64,000 nt of DNA from Epilithonimonas caeni DSM 17710 (GTDB lineage: Bacteria > Bacteroidota > Bacteroidia > Flavobacteriales > Weeksellaceae), in contig NZ_AUFK01000017.1 in the NCBI RefSeq assembly GCF_000426465.1, forward strand, positions 1 to 64,000, given 5' to 3'. A program made the position numbers and the translations under genes. This document shows positions 42,421 to 50,896 of this stretch, piece after piece. Under the pieces are notes generated by a model. That model saw only the letters and a program-made list of their open reading frames with translations. It was not told the origin of the DNA and did not search any database. Each line of letters starts with the position of its first letter. Position 1 is the stretch's first letter.

Positions 42421-43476
42421 ATGAGACATTTTTTCAAAGTGGCTTCGGTTGCTTTTATTACGTTATTTACTTCTTGTAATTCATCAGCCCAACAAAAAGA
42501 TGATTATTCGGTAAAAATTGATAGCTTGATCAAAACTACAAGTCCAAGAAGTTTCAATGGTGTAGTTTACATTCAGCAAAATGGAAAGGAAAAATATGCA
42601 AGAGCTTTTGGTTATGCTGATTTCAACAAGAAAACACCACTTAAAATCAATGACAAGTTTTCGACAATGTCTATTGCCAAGCAAATTACTGCGACATTGA
42701 TCTTGCAACAAGTAGAAAAAGGGACAATCGATTTGCAGCAGCCTATCCGAAAATACCTTCCGGATCTCAAATATTCTTGGGCAGATACAGTAACCGTTCA
42801 TCATTTGTTGAATCACACTTCCGGACTTTACAGCGATGATTTGAAACCAAATTTGAAATTTAAAACAGGGAAGGAATTCAGTTATTCTAATATTGGATAT
42901 TACGTTGCAGGATTGGTTTTGGAAAAGCAAAGCGGGAAAAGCTACCAGGAACTGGTAACTGCTTTATTCAAAAAATGTAAAATGAATGACAGCTTCTATC
43001 CTACCGAAACCAGTAGTCAACTTTTAACAAAAGGTCACACTATCAAGGAAGACGGAATTTTTAAATTGAATGAAAAATCAGATTTCAATCCTACTAATTA
43101 TTTTGGAAGTCATTTGATTATCACAGCTCCGGATTTAGCCAAATGGAACGAATGTTTGCACAACGGGAAATTATTGAAACCTGAAACGTATCAATTGATG
43201 ACCAATTATTCTATAACTGCGACGCATCCAATATTTGGTAAAAATCCGATTGGTTACGGTTATGGTTTGAGAATTAATGATAAAGCTAAAATCAATGAAA
43301 TCGGACACACAGGTTTTCATCCAGGCGAAGGTTTTACAGCCGTAAATTTGTATTATCCAAAGACAAAAACCAGCGTGATTGTAATGGAAAACCAAGCAAA
43401 TGAAAACTTTGATATTGCTTATTATTTCGAAGAACAAGTGAGGAAAATTGTTATGGAAAGTCAGCTTTTGAAATAA
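42421..43476 (+). CDS. Serine hydrolase, beta-lactamase/class C-like, lipoprotein
   Basis: A 351-residue exported hydrolase of the PF00144 family (class C beta-lactamase, DD-peptidase and esterase fold). The signal peptide ends with FTSC, a likely lipobox. Active-site motifs in order are STMSIAKQ (SxxK), YSNIGYY (YxN) and GHTGFHPG (HTG in place of KTG). The family covers peptidases, esterases and amidases, so substrate cannot be assigned. I see no sign that it is a true beta-lactamase. A second family member is at 49056. Confidence 0.9.
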   Translation: MRHFFKVASVAFITLFTSCNSSAQQKDDYSVKIDSLIKTTSPRSFNGVVYIQQNGKEKYARAFGYADFNKKTPLKINDKFSTMSIAKQITATLILQQVEKGTIDLQQPIRKYLPDLKYSWADTVTVHHLLNHTSGLYSDDLKPNLKFKTGKEFSYSNIGYYVAGLVLEKQSGKSYQELVTALFKKCKMNDSFYPTETSSQLLTKGHTIKEDGIFKLNEKSDFNPTNYFGSHLIITAPDLAKWNECLHNGKLLKPETYQLMTNYSITATHPIFGKNPIGYGYGLRINDKAKINEIGHTGFHPGEGFTAVNLYYPKTKTSVIVMENQANENFDIAYYFEEQVRKIVMESQLLK

Positions 43477-43541
43477 GTATAAAATCGAGTTTTGTAATCT
43501 GTTCAAAAAATAATTCTTTATCTTTATTTAAAATTGGATTT

Positions 43542-43991
43542 ATGCAGAAGACGATTTATAATAAAAGTGAATTACGGGAATTTGTGAACGACAGTATTTC
43601 GGGGAAAGTTAAAACTTTGGAGTTTTACCTCAACTTCTCTTTGGAAGCCAGCCGAGACATCAAAAAAACATCTAAATACGATTCTATCAGAGAGGAAATT
43701 CAGGAGGAAATTTATCATTTGGACAGGCAAATGGTTTCGCTGAAAAGTATGCAGACCCAAATGCGAAAAGTTTTGAACTCTGTTTCTGATACTATAAAGC
43801 TCGGCTCTCTTGTCATTACAAATAAAGCCCGTTTTTATATTTCTGTTTCTTTGGGAGAATTCTTCTTTCAAGGTGACCGTTTCTATGCCATTTCTCCGGA
43901 AAGTCCAATGGCCCAGATAATGCTGGGAAAGAAAGTTGGCGATGATTTTGTCCTTAATAAAATCCATCAGGAGATCGTGGAGATTCTTTAG
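43542..43991 (+). CDS. GreA/GreB-type C-terminal domain protein
   Basis: A 149-residue soluble protein. The N-terminal 85 residues are helical and could form a short coiled coil. The C-terminal part matches the FKBP-like domain of GreA/GreB (GSLVITNKARFYIS, ISPESPMAQIMLGKKVGDDFVLNK). The first half is shorter than in GreA and lacks an obvious acidic finger tip (Asp-Glu pair). It may therefore bind RNA polymerase as an Rnk- or Gfh-like modulator rather than cleave transcripts. Bacteroidetes copies are often misnamed 3-oxoacyl-ACP synthase. Role inferred. Confidence 0.78.
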   Translation: MQKTIYNKSELREFVNDSISGKVKTLEFYLNFSLEASRDIKKTSKYDSIREEIQEEIYHLDRQMVSLKSMQTQMRKVLNSVSDTIKLGSLVITNKARFYISVSLGEFFFQGDRFYAISPESPMAQIMLGKKVGDDFVLNKIHQEIVEIL

Positions 43992-44049
43992 AGTCGGATT
44001 CTGGATGTCCGAAGTTTCTCGCTTTGATCTTTTCTCGTTTCTTTTTACC

Positions 44050-44080
44050 TTGTTCTTTCGCCTTTGTTCTTGTATCTTTG
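44050..44080 (+). promoter_or_regulatory. Promoter of the nitroreductase gene
   Basis: TTG (44050-44052), 20 nt, and TATCTTTG (44073-44080). The ATG at 44085 begins 4 nt later, so the mRNA should be leaderless or nearly so. Confidence 0.6.
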
Positions 44081-44084
44081 AACT

Positions 44085-44597
44085 ATGGAAAACGCAACAA
44101 TTCTCAAACATATTATAGAAGAACGCAGAAGCATCTTCCCAAAAGATTATACTGATAAAGAAATTCCACAACATATCATTGACGAGATTCTCAGCAATGC
44201 TGTTCTGGCCCCAAATCACAAACGTACAAAACCTTGGCGTTTCAAAGTTTTCAAAAGTGAGGAAAAACAAAATCTGGGACAGGAACTTCAAAGCATTTAC
44301 AAAGAAGTGACGCCAGACTTCCAGTTTTTGCAAAAGAAATATGACGATATTGGTTTCAAAATTTCGAAAGCGAATATCGTAATTTCGATTGTGGTTGAAT
44401 TCAGCGGATTGGTTCCGGACTGGGAAGAGATTGCGGCAACGTCTATGGCCGTTCAGAATATGTATCTTACTTGCACCGCCAACCGAATCGGCTGTTATTG
44501 GAGTTCTCCAAAATTGGTTAATCATCTTGAAGATTCCTTGAAAATTGAGGAAAATCAGCAGTGTTTGGGATTGTTCTATTTGGGAAATATCGATTAA
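44085..44597 (+). CDS. Nitroreductase-family protein
   Basis: A 170-residue FMN-dependent oxidoreductase of the nitroreductase fold, of the short YdjA-like type. IIEERRSIFPKDYTDKEIP begins with the FMN-binding Arg-Arg-Ser. NAVLAPNHKRTKPWRF is the second flavin contact, and AATSMAVQNMYLTCTANRIG the helix near the isoalloxazine ring. The substrate is unknown. It is preceded immediately by a -7 box and stands alone. Confidence 0.9.
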   Translation: MENATILKHIIEERRSIFPKDYTDKEIPQHIIDEILSNAVLAPNHKRTKPWRFKVFKSEEKQNLGQELQSIYKEVTPDFQFLQKKYDDIGFKISKANIVISIVVEFSGLVPDWEEIAATSMAVQNMYLTCTANRIGCYWSSPKLVNHLEDSLKIEENQQCLGLFYLGNID

Positions 44598-44607
44598 TAA
44601 AGATTAA

Positions 44608-44639
44608 TTTGTAGGGAATTAAGGTTATTTTTAGCTTTG
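44608..44639 (+). promoter_or_regulatory. Promoter of the T9SS type B protein gene
   Basis: TTTG (44608-44611), 20 nt, and TAGCTTTG (44632-44639), 20 nt upstream of the GTG start at 44660. Confidence 0.65.
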
Positions 44640-44659
44640 CAAAAACTAAAACCGACCTT

Positions 44660-46972
44660 GTGAAAAAAATTTCATCACTATTTTTCTTTCTTCTTTTCAC
44701 CTTATTATTTTCTCAAAACAAAGAAGCTAATGATTGTGTCAACTACATTCAGATTTGCGGCAACCAAACAATCACCTTGAATCCGACCGGTTACGGGATT
44801 CAGGAATTGGACAGCACAAGAGTTTGCAAAAGTGAGGAACATAATTCCTTGTGGTTGAAATTTACAGTAAAGACAGCCGGAAAATTGGGCTTTGACCTGA
44901 TCCCCACAAGTCCAGCTATAGAAGTAGATTATGATTTTTGGATTTTTGGGCCAAACGTTTCTTGTGGAAATATTGGTTTCTCAGTGCGTTGCTCAACAAC
45001 CAATCCTGAAGCCGCTTTTTTAGCTAACAACCATACTGGGATGAGAGACACCGAGCCTGCAGGCGATTTCTCTGAAGGGCCTGGGAAATATGGAGATGGC
45101 TATATAAAATCTCTGGATGTTCTGCCTGGTGAATCTTATTTTTTAGTAATTGACAGACCGATAGGAAATGGATCTTTTACTTTGAACTGGACAGGAACAG
45201 CATTGCTCGAAGACCCCTTTGGAACAGCTTCAAACCCTTTCGGAGTTATAACTCCAATTGCGGTGTGTAACCCCAATTTACTCTATGATTTTTCTTTGTA
45301 TACAACCAATATACTGAACAATAATCCCGATTTCGATATATCATATTACAATTCTTACGAAGATGCAACATATGATGAAAACAGAATCACCTCACCCGTA
45401 ACATTACTCAACCACGATTATTATTACCGGATTCAAAGTACTGTGACAGAATGCTTCCGGGTAGAAACCATAAAAGTTGATTGGAAACCTCTAGTCCTTT
45501 CAAATCCTGAAATAAAGGCTTGTAGAAACAGTCTGGGACAAGGAACTTTTAACCTTAACTCTGCAATTCTTACAAGCGAATCAACAACAAGTATTAAATA
45601 TTATCTAACATTGGAAGCGGCCCAAGACCACATTCCCGGGACAGAAATCCAGAATCCAGCGCGACACATTTCGAATGAAGGATCCGTATTTGCCTGGGTC
45701 ATCAACAATAATGGATGTGAAAATTCGGCAGAAATCTATTTAAAATTTTATCCCGTTCCAAATATTGACACCAGTTTGTACAATGCCAATCTTTGTGATA
45801 ACGACCTTGACAATTCGATTAGTCTGAGATTTTCAGACATTACCCCAATTATCATCAATAACCCTAATGATTTTGAAGTTTATTATTATTTAACTTCTAA
45901 TACTACATCTGCTTTACCCGATGATTTCACTTTCACTCAAAATACCCCGGTCCTTGTAGAAGTAAGAAGTAAAAATGGTTGTCCATCTGCTTTTGGGACA
46001 ATTAATTTTAAAATCGCACCACAGATCGTGTTAAATGGTGTTACCCCGGTAGGAATTTGTGACTCCGACCGTTCCGGGAATGAACCTGTAGATCTAAGTG
46101 ACTATAGTAATCTTTTTACTACGAAAGCAAATAGCATTACTTTTTATGAGACATTGGATGACGCAAAAAAAACGGCAAACAGTATTCCCGCCATACAAGA
46201 TCTGAAAGCAGATAAAAACTATTTTATACGCTTCGAAAACAACATCGATTGTCCGGCAATTGGTGAATTAAAATTAATTTTTAAAAATCCAAAAATTTCC
46301 AATCTTTTAAAAGACGAAATAATCTGTAAGGAAAATAAAATCATTTTAGAAGCAGGACCAGGTTTTGACGGCTATTTATGGAGTTCTGGCTCGGGATTTT
46401 CTACTTCGGGACCATTAGGAGTGGGTGAACACTGGGTAGACCTTACATATGATGGTTGTACAACTAGACAAAAAGTAAATCTCATCGCGGAAGATGAGGT
46501 TATCATTAAAATTTTGGAAATAGAAAATAACACCCTTACGGTTACTGCAACAGGAGGAACGGCCCCTTATGAATATTCTTTGGATGGTACAACATGGCAA
46601 TTTTCTAATATTTTCAATCAACTCTCAAAAGGAATTCAGAAAGTTTTTGTAAGAAGTGCAAAAAAATGCATCCCGTCTGTAAGAGAATTTTCTAATATCA
46701 ACCTTGTAAATATTATAACTCCAAATGGTGATGGAAAAAATGATATCTTGGACTACTCAAGCCTAAGCTTAAAAAACAATGCTACTTTTAAAATCGCCAA
46801 TCATTATGGGCAAACAATATTTACAGCAAAAGATGGAAAATACATTTGGGATGGAAAACACAACGGAAGAATTCTGCCAACTGCATCATATTGGTATACA
46901 TTGGAATGGACGGAGCCCAATACTGGGGTCATCCATAAATACAATTCTTGGATACTATTAAAAAATAGGTAA
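44660..46972 (+). CDS. Large secreted protein with T9SS type B sorting domain
   Basis: A 770-residue exported protein starting with GTG. A signal peptide (about 1-19) is followed by a cysteine-bearing beta-rich domain (NDCVNYIQICGNQTITLNP) as in gliding and adhesion proteins. Repeated Ig/SprB-like units come next, each with a conserved Cys and lines such as TPIAVCNPN, VTPVGICDSD and YFIRFEN. From about residue 685 it carries the CHU_C/gliding-motility type B domain (NIITPNGDGKNDILDYSSL ... WDGKHNGRILPTASYWYTLEW). It should be exported by T9SS and displayed on the surface, as an adhesin or matrix protein. Ligand unknown. Confidence 0.92.
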   Translation: MKKISSLFFFLLFTLLFSQNKEANDCVNYIQICGNQTITLNPTGYGIQELDSTRVCKSEEHNSLWLKFTVKTAGKLGFDLIPTSPAIEVDYDFWIFGPNVSCGNIGFSVRCSTTNPEAAFLANNHTGMRDTEPAGDFSEGPGKYGDGYIKSLDVLPGESYFLVIDRPIGNGSFTLNWTGTALLEDPFGTASNPFGVITPIAVCNPNLLYDFSLYTTNILNNNPDFDISYYNSYEDATYDENRITSPVTLLNHDYYYRIQSTVTECFRVETIKVDWKPLVLSNPEIKACRNSLGQGTFNLNSAILTSESTTSIKYYLTLEAAQDHIPGTEIQNPARHISNEGSVFAWVINNNGCENSAEIYLKFYPVPNIDTSLYNANLCDNDLDNSISLRFSDITPIIINNPNDFEVYYYLTSNTTSALPDDFTFTQNTPVLVEVRSKNGCPSAFGTINFKIAPQIVLNGVTPVGICDSDRSGNEPVDLSDYSNLFTTKANSITFYETLDDAKKTANSIPAIQDLKADKNYFIRFENNIDCPAIGELKLIFKNPKISNLLKDEIICKENKIILEAGPGFDGYLWSSGSGFSTSGPLGVGEHWVDLTYDGCTTRQKVNLIAEDEVIIKILEIENNTLTVTATGGTAPYEYSLDGTTWQFSNIFNQLSKGIQKVFVRSAKKCIPSVREFSNINLVNIITPNGDGKNDILDYSSLSLKNNATFKIANHYGQTIFTAKDGKYIWDGKHNGRILPTASYWYTLEWTEPNTGVIHKYNSWILLKNR

Positions 46973-46990
46973 GAATTATATTATGATGTC

Positions 46991-47587
46991 ATGAATATTT
47001 ACAAAAATTTCAGTGAAGAAGAATTAGTGGATGCCTACATCCAATGGATTGATAACTCTGGTAAAATCAGTAAAGAGCTGGAAGGCGTTCTAATTGAAAG
47101 AGGAAATCTTGATGAAATTATAGCAAAAGCAAATCATAAAAAACTTGTAACCAAGGAAAAAGGAAGAATTGCTTATGAAATCAACAAATTGGTCGACAAA
47201 GGGATTTTTTTTGAAGATATACAGCCAATGATATCATCTGATATTCTAAATGAAGAAGAACTCTTTAATTTTATTTTAGAAAAATATGTTATTTTTAAAA
47301 GTAATTATGATAACGAAAAAATTGACAAGCAGACCCTATATAAAAGTTTTTTTGGCTTAATTGTAGGAACTTTTGCGGGAATTTCATTTCTCCAGTTAAT
47401 TGTAACTTTTCTTCACGCATTTCATTTCTTTTTTTTGATTCCAACTTATGTGATTTGTTATTTAGTTATTAGAAAAATCACAGGCAAAACACGGGATAAT
47501 TTAGTTGTTTTCATATCCACTTTTCTTGCTACGACTTTTTCGGCGTTCCTTGTCTTTTTAGTCTTCAAATTCTCTATTACAGACTAA
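46991..47587 (+). CDS. Membrane protein of unknown function
   Basis: I do not recognise this 198-residue protein. The first 110 residues are helical and charged (FSEEELVDAYIQWIDNSGKI, KEKGRIAYEINKLVDKGIFF). The last 85 contain three transmembrane helices (about 112-134, 136-156 and 167-192). It begins 18 nt after the T9SS type B gene and probably shares its transcript, yet no functional link is visible. No signal peptide. Confidence 0.75.
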   Translation: MNIYKNFSEEELVDAYIQWIDNSGKISKELEGVLIERGNLDEIIAKANHKKLVTKEKGRIAYEINKLVDKGIFFEDIQPMISSDILNEEELFNFILEKYVIFKSNYDNEKIDKQTLYKSFFGLIVGTFAGISFLQLIVTFLHAFHFFFLIPTYVICYLVIRKITGKTRDNLVVFISTFLATTFSAFLVFLVFKFSITD

Positions 47588-47589
47588 TC

Positions 47590-47735
47590 CCATAACCCTG
47601 ATTGCAGTGGAAGTCCTTTTTTGTGTGGGCTTCGAGAACCTCAACCTGACAAAACGTGTAGCAAACAAGATTGCAACACTTCGACTCTGCTCAGCATAAA
47701 CTCCAAGCAGGTTCCCGGCTCCTAAAAAATCTAAT
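47590..47735. repeat. Compound intergenic repeat with two TTCGA...CTCA insertions
   Basis: The left arm TAACCCTGATTGCAGTGGAA then GTCCTTTTTTG matches the arms at 8379 and 31733. It is followed by GGCTTCGAGAACCTCAACC and TGACAAAA (47628-47653). The right arm CAAACAAGATTGCAACA is interrupted by CTTCGACTCTGCTCAGCAT (47678-47696) and resumes as AAGCAGGTTCCCGGCTCC. It fills the gap before the rpsP promoter. Confidence 0.65.
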
Positions 47736-47779
47736 GCAACAATGTATTTTTCAAATTGGTAAATTATTAGATTTTCAAA

Positions 47780-47809
47780 TTGTTACATTAAAATAATTTT
47801 CTATCTTTG
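47780..47809 (+). promoter_or_regulatory. Promoter of rpsP
   Basis: TTG (47780-47782), 19 nt, and TATCTTTG (47802-47809) match the consensus exactly; the ATG follows at 47857. Confidence 0.75.
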
Positions 47810-47856
47810 CAAACTCAAACATTTAACCGGGACGTGTTCCCACAAATTTTAAATTT

Positions 47857-48429
47857 ATGTCAGTAAAAATCAGATTACAAAGACACGGGTCAAAAGGTAA
47901 GCCTTTCTTCCACATCGTGGTTGCAGATTCCAGAGCTAGAAGAGATGGTAGATTCATCGAGAAACTAGGAACTTACAACCCAATTACTAACCCTGCAACG
48001 ATTGACTTGAACGTTGATTCCGCTGTAAAGTGGTTAAACAATGGTGCTCAGCCAACTGATACTGCAAGAGCTATCCTTTCTTACAAAGGAGCTTTGTACA
48101 AAAAACACCTTCAAGGTGGTGTTGCTAAAGGTGCTTTTGACGAGGCTGAAGCTGAGAAGAGATTCGCTGCTTGGGTTGAGGCTAAAGATGCTAAAGTACA
48201 AGGAAAAGTTGAAGGTTTATCTACAGCAAAATCTGACGCTAAAAAAGCGGCTTTGGAAGCTGAAGCTAAAGTAAACCAAGCAAGAATTGATGCTGCTGCG
48301 AAAGCTGAAGCGGATGCAAAAGCTGCTGAAGAGGCTGCTAACGCTCCTGCTGAAGAAGTTGCAACAGAAGAAGCTGCTACTGAAGAGCCAACTGCTGAAG
48401 CAGAAGGAACTGAAGAAACTCAGGCTTAA
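47857..48429 (+). CDS. rpsP: Ribosomal protein S16 with long C-terminal extension
   Basis: The first 80 or so residues are ordinary small-subunit protein bS16 ([62 protein letters not shown]). The protein then runs on for another 100 residues, first Ala/Lys/Glu-rich helix (about 95-160), then an acidic Glu/Ala/Thr tail. Usual bS16 has 80-90 residues. Such extensions occur across Bacteroidetes and their role is unknown. It is followed by a hairpin and then rimM. Confidence 0.97.
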   Translation: MSVKIRLQRHGSKGKPFFHIVVADSRARRDGRFIEKLGTYNPITNPATIDLNVDSAVKWLNNGAQPTDTARAILSYKGALYKKHLQGGVAKGAFDEAEAEKRFAAWVEAKDAKVQGKVEGLSTAKSDAKKAALEAEAKVNQARIDAAAKAEADAKAAEEAANAPAEEVATEEAATEEPTAEAEGTEETQA

Positions 48430-48449
48430 TTCTTTACAAAAAGATACAA

Positions 48450-48484
48450 AACAAAGACACGAGATTTTCGTGTCTTTGTTGTTT
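48450..48484 (+). terminator. Strong hairpin between rpsP and rimM
   Basis: AACAAAGACACGA (48450-48462) and TCGTGTCTTTGTT (48468-48480) are perfect 13-bp complements followed by GTTT. The weak T-tail suggests partial termination or an mRNA-stability element that lets rpsP outnumber rimM. Confidence 0.7.
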
Positions 48485-48508
48485 AAATAAAATTCATCAT
48501 CGGAAATA

Positions 48509-49051
48509 ATGAGAAAAGAAGATTGCTATTTTTTGGGAACGATTACCAGAACACACGGATTACAAGGCAATGTTATCTTAAAGCTGGATACAGATCAGCC
48601 AGAGATGTACAACAAGCTGGAATCGATTTTTGTTGAGGTCAACGGATTGCTGGTTCCTTTTTTTGTGGAAAAACAATCCTGGTCCAAAGCTGACACCAAA
48701 ATTATATCTTTCAAAAATTCTTCTGAAGCTATTGTCAATCAATCGATTGGAAAAGGTGTTTATCTCCCGCTTTCTACGCTCCCTCCATTGACCGGAAAAA
48801 AATTCTATTATCACGAAGTGATTGGCTTCGAAATCCGTGAAGCTGATGGAAAAACGTGTGGAAATATTGTTTCCATTAATGACCAGACTGCTCAGAATTA
48901 TTTCATTCTGAACCTCGCCGGAAAAGAAATCATCATTCCGATTATCAGAGACTGGATCCTGGAAGTAAACCGTGAAGAAAAATTCATCCAAATGTTTTTA
49001 CCGGAAGGCTTGATGGACGTTTTCCTGGTTCCTTCGAAAAAGGACGAGTAA
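48509..49051 (+). CDS. rimM: 16S rRNA processing protein RimM
   Basis: A 180-residue assembly factor for the 30S head that binds S19. The RimM N-domain is present with YFLGTITRTHGLQGNVILKL. The linker and PRC-barrel follow (KKFYYHEVIGFEI, GNIVSINDQTAQNYFILNL, IPIIRDWILEVNREEKFIQM, LPEGLMDVF). Length is typical. It lies behind rpsP, the standard pairing, and ends 4 nt from the convergent serine hydrolase stop. Confidence 0.96.
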   Translation: MRKEDCYFLGTITRTHGLQGNVILKLDTDQPEMYNKLESIFVEVNGLLVPFFVEKQSWSKADTKIISFKNSSEAIVNQSIGKGVYLPLSTLPPLTGKKFYYHEVIGFEIREADGKTCGNIVSINDQTAQNYFILNLAGKEIIIPIIRDWILEVNREEKFIQMFLPEGLMDVFLVPSKKDE

Positions 49052-49055
49052 GAAA

Positions 49056-50702
49056 TCACTCATTCAAAACAGAAGGCAATAGATATTCCTGAACGATTTT
49101 ATCAGCCTGCGAATGAGCGTAAGGTTTGTTATACGCTTTTGCAGTAATGACAATGACAATTGGAAGTTCTTTAAAAATGATAATTTTGTTTCCACCATTT
49201 CCACTAGATTGATAAGATTCATAACTTTTGTTTCCGACTTTGTAAACTTTTCTCCAGAACAAATAACCATAACCTTCTGATTCTTTGTTATCTGCAAAAT
49301 AGTTGGCAAAGGTTTTCTGAATCCAATTCTTTTCTAAAATTCTTTTCCCGTTCCAAGTTCCGTTATTTTTATAAAGCTGCCCGAACTTGGCAAAATCCAA
49401 AGCACGCATTCGTAATCCACCTGCTAAAGAAGGTTTTTGCTGAGGCGTGAATTGCCATTTGTAATTCGTGATGCCGAGTGGCTGGAATAGCTTTTTATCC
49501 GCATAATCCTTTAAACCTTTTGGAACAGATTTGTCAAGAATATCTCCTGTTACGACAACTCCCGCTGTGAAATAATGCCAGTTTTTCCCGATTTTATTTT
49601 CCGTCATTGGTAAATCCAGAGTGAACTTAACCCAATTATCCGTTGGATACATATTTTCTTCATTTCCAGCAGAATCGTAATCAGCATCATTGCCATCAAA
49701 AGCAGAACTCATTGTCAATAAGCTTTTAAGCGTAACACTATCTTTTTTCGGAGAATAATTCTTGAATTGCTTCAAATCATAGAAATCTTTCAAAGTCTGG
49801 TTTTCATTTTTGATGTAACCTTCTTTGATTGCAATTCCCATCAAAGCTGAAGAAAAAGATTTCCCGACGGAGCGCGTATCATTCAAACTGTCTCTTCCGT
49901 AACCGTTGAAATATTCTTCCAGCAATAATTTTTCATCTTTAATCATAACAATTCCCGTAATTTCTCTGAATCTATTTTCAGCAATTTTCTGATTGAGAAG
50001 TCTGATTTTCTCTTGATCGATTTTTTCATTAGAAACTTGCCAACCACTATTTTGTTTGATTTTTTGAACCGCAATTTGTTCTTCAGAAACATCTTTTTTC
50101 GGAACAATTAATTGAATTTCGCCTGATGCAATCACATTTCCAACTTTCAGAGTTGAAGTTTTCAGATATGGTTTGATCTCGATTTTCAAAGTATGGTTTC
50201 CGACATCCAAAGCGTCCATTCCGCCATTTGCAAAGAAAAACCTCATCCAAAGATATCTTCCCCATGAATCTTCATTTTGGGTGTTCAGAAACGGAACTCT
50301 AAAATTGATTTTAATTTTTTTATCCTCCATTTTTCCAGCTCCGGAATTCAGATTTTCGGTATAAATCAATTTCCCGTCAACATAAAAATTGAATTGATAA
50401 TTTCCTTTTTTAAGCAATTCATCAACCGATAAAGAATTATCAAGTGTGTGTAAATAATTGACTAAAGAATTATCCAGAAAAACTCGAGCATCAAAATCTT
50501 TATCTTCCTGAAACGTCATTGTTTTAAGAAAATCAGATTCTTGGAGGTTGTCAAGCGGAACAACTTTATCTAAAAACAGGATTTGGTTTAAATGCTTTTT
50601 ATGAACAGGATTGTCGGTTTTTTCAGGCTCAACGATATTTTTAGTCTGACTTTGAGAAAATCCGAACACGAAAATTAGAAGAATAAAAAAAGTTGATTTC
50701 AT
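49056..50702 (-). CDS. Serine hydrolase, class C beta-lactamase-like, with N-terminal extension
   Basis: A 548-residue exported protein: a signal peptide (about 1-18), an N-terminal region of roughly 200 residues with beta-rich character and no family I recognise, then a PF00144 hydrolase domain. The nucleophile motif is SVGKSFSSALMG (SxxK) and the YxN position reads HYFTAG (Tyr kept, Asn replaced). The domain ends near SSGNGGNKIIIF. Likely an esterase or peptidase, not a resistance enzyme. Monocistronic; an AraC regulator lies upstream on the same strand, across an inverted repeat. Confidence 0.88.
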   Translation of the reverse strand: MKSTFFILLIFVFGFSQSQTKNIVEPEKTDNPVHKKHLNQILFLDKVVPLDNLQESDFLKTMTFQEDKDFDARVFLDNSLVNYLHTLDNSLSVDELLKKGNYQFNFYVDGKLIYTENLNSGAGKMEDKKIKINFRVPFLNTQNEDSWGRYLWMRFFFANGGMDALDVGNHTLKIEIKPYLKTSTLKVGNVIASGEIQLIVPKKDVSEEQIAVQKIKQNSGWQVSNEKIDQEKIRLLNQKIAENRFREITGIVMIKDEKLLLEEYFNGYGRDSLNDTRSVGKSFSSALMGIAIKEGYIKNENQTLKDFYDLKQFKNYSPKKDSVTLKSLLTMSSAFDGNDADYDSAGNEENMYPTDNWVKFTLDLPMTENKIGKNWHYFTAGVVVTGDILDKSVPKGLKDYADKKLFQPLGITNYKWQFTPQQKPSLAGGLRMRALDFAKFGQLYKNNGTWNGKRILEKNWIQKTFANYFADNKESEGYGYLFWRKVYKVGNKSYESYQSSGNGGNKIIIFKELPIVIVITAKAYNKPYAHSQADKIVQEYLLPSVLNE

Positions 50703-50785
50703 TGTAAATTTTATCTGACAAAATTAGACTTTGACTTTTGGAAAAAATAGAACGAAATTAACATTTGAGTTATTAGACATAAATA

Positions 50786-50887
50786 TTTTCACAAAGAACA
50801 CAAATTATTTTAATATTTGAAATATCAAAATTTTTGACCTCTGTACTAAAAATCCATATGAAGCTTTTGTGTCTTTTTGTGGTAAAA
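50786..50887. repeat. Intergenic inverted repeat of CACAAAG words
   Basis: TTTTCACAAAGAACACAAAT (50786-50805) faces CTTTTGTGTCTTTTTGTGG (50864-50882). Each arm has two ACAAA words in tandem. It lies between the AraC stop and the serine hydrolase start. Confidence 0.65.
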
Positions 50888-50896
50888 ATCCAGAGC

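Noticed and set aside
43572-44525. A 317-codon open frame on the minus strand
   Set aside because: It lies antisense to the GreA-type and nitroreductase genes, both of which are clear families. The antisense product is low-complexity Phe/Asn/Arg-rich with no domain.
48041-48490. Overlapping Lys/Leu-rich frames in rpsP
   Set aside because: They are +1 and +2 readings of the GCT/GAA-rich S16 tail.
42421-50702. Possible beta-lactam resistance genes (42421 and 49056)
   Set aside because: Both have SxxK, but the other motifs (HTG; YFT in place of YxN) and the large extension in one fit general PF00144 hydrolases rather than beta-lactamases.
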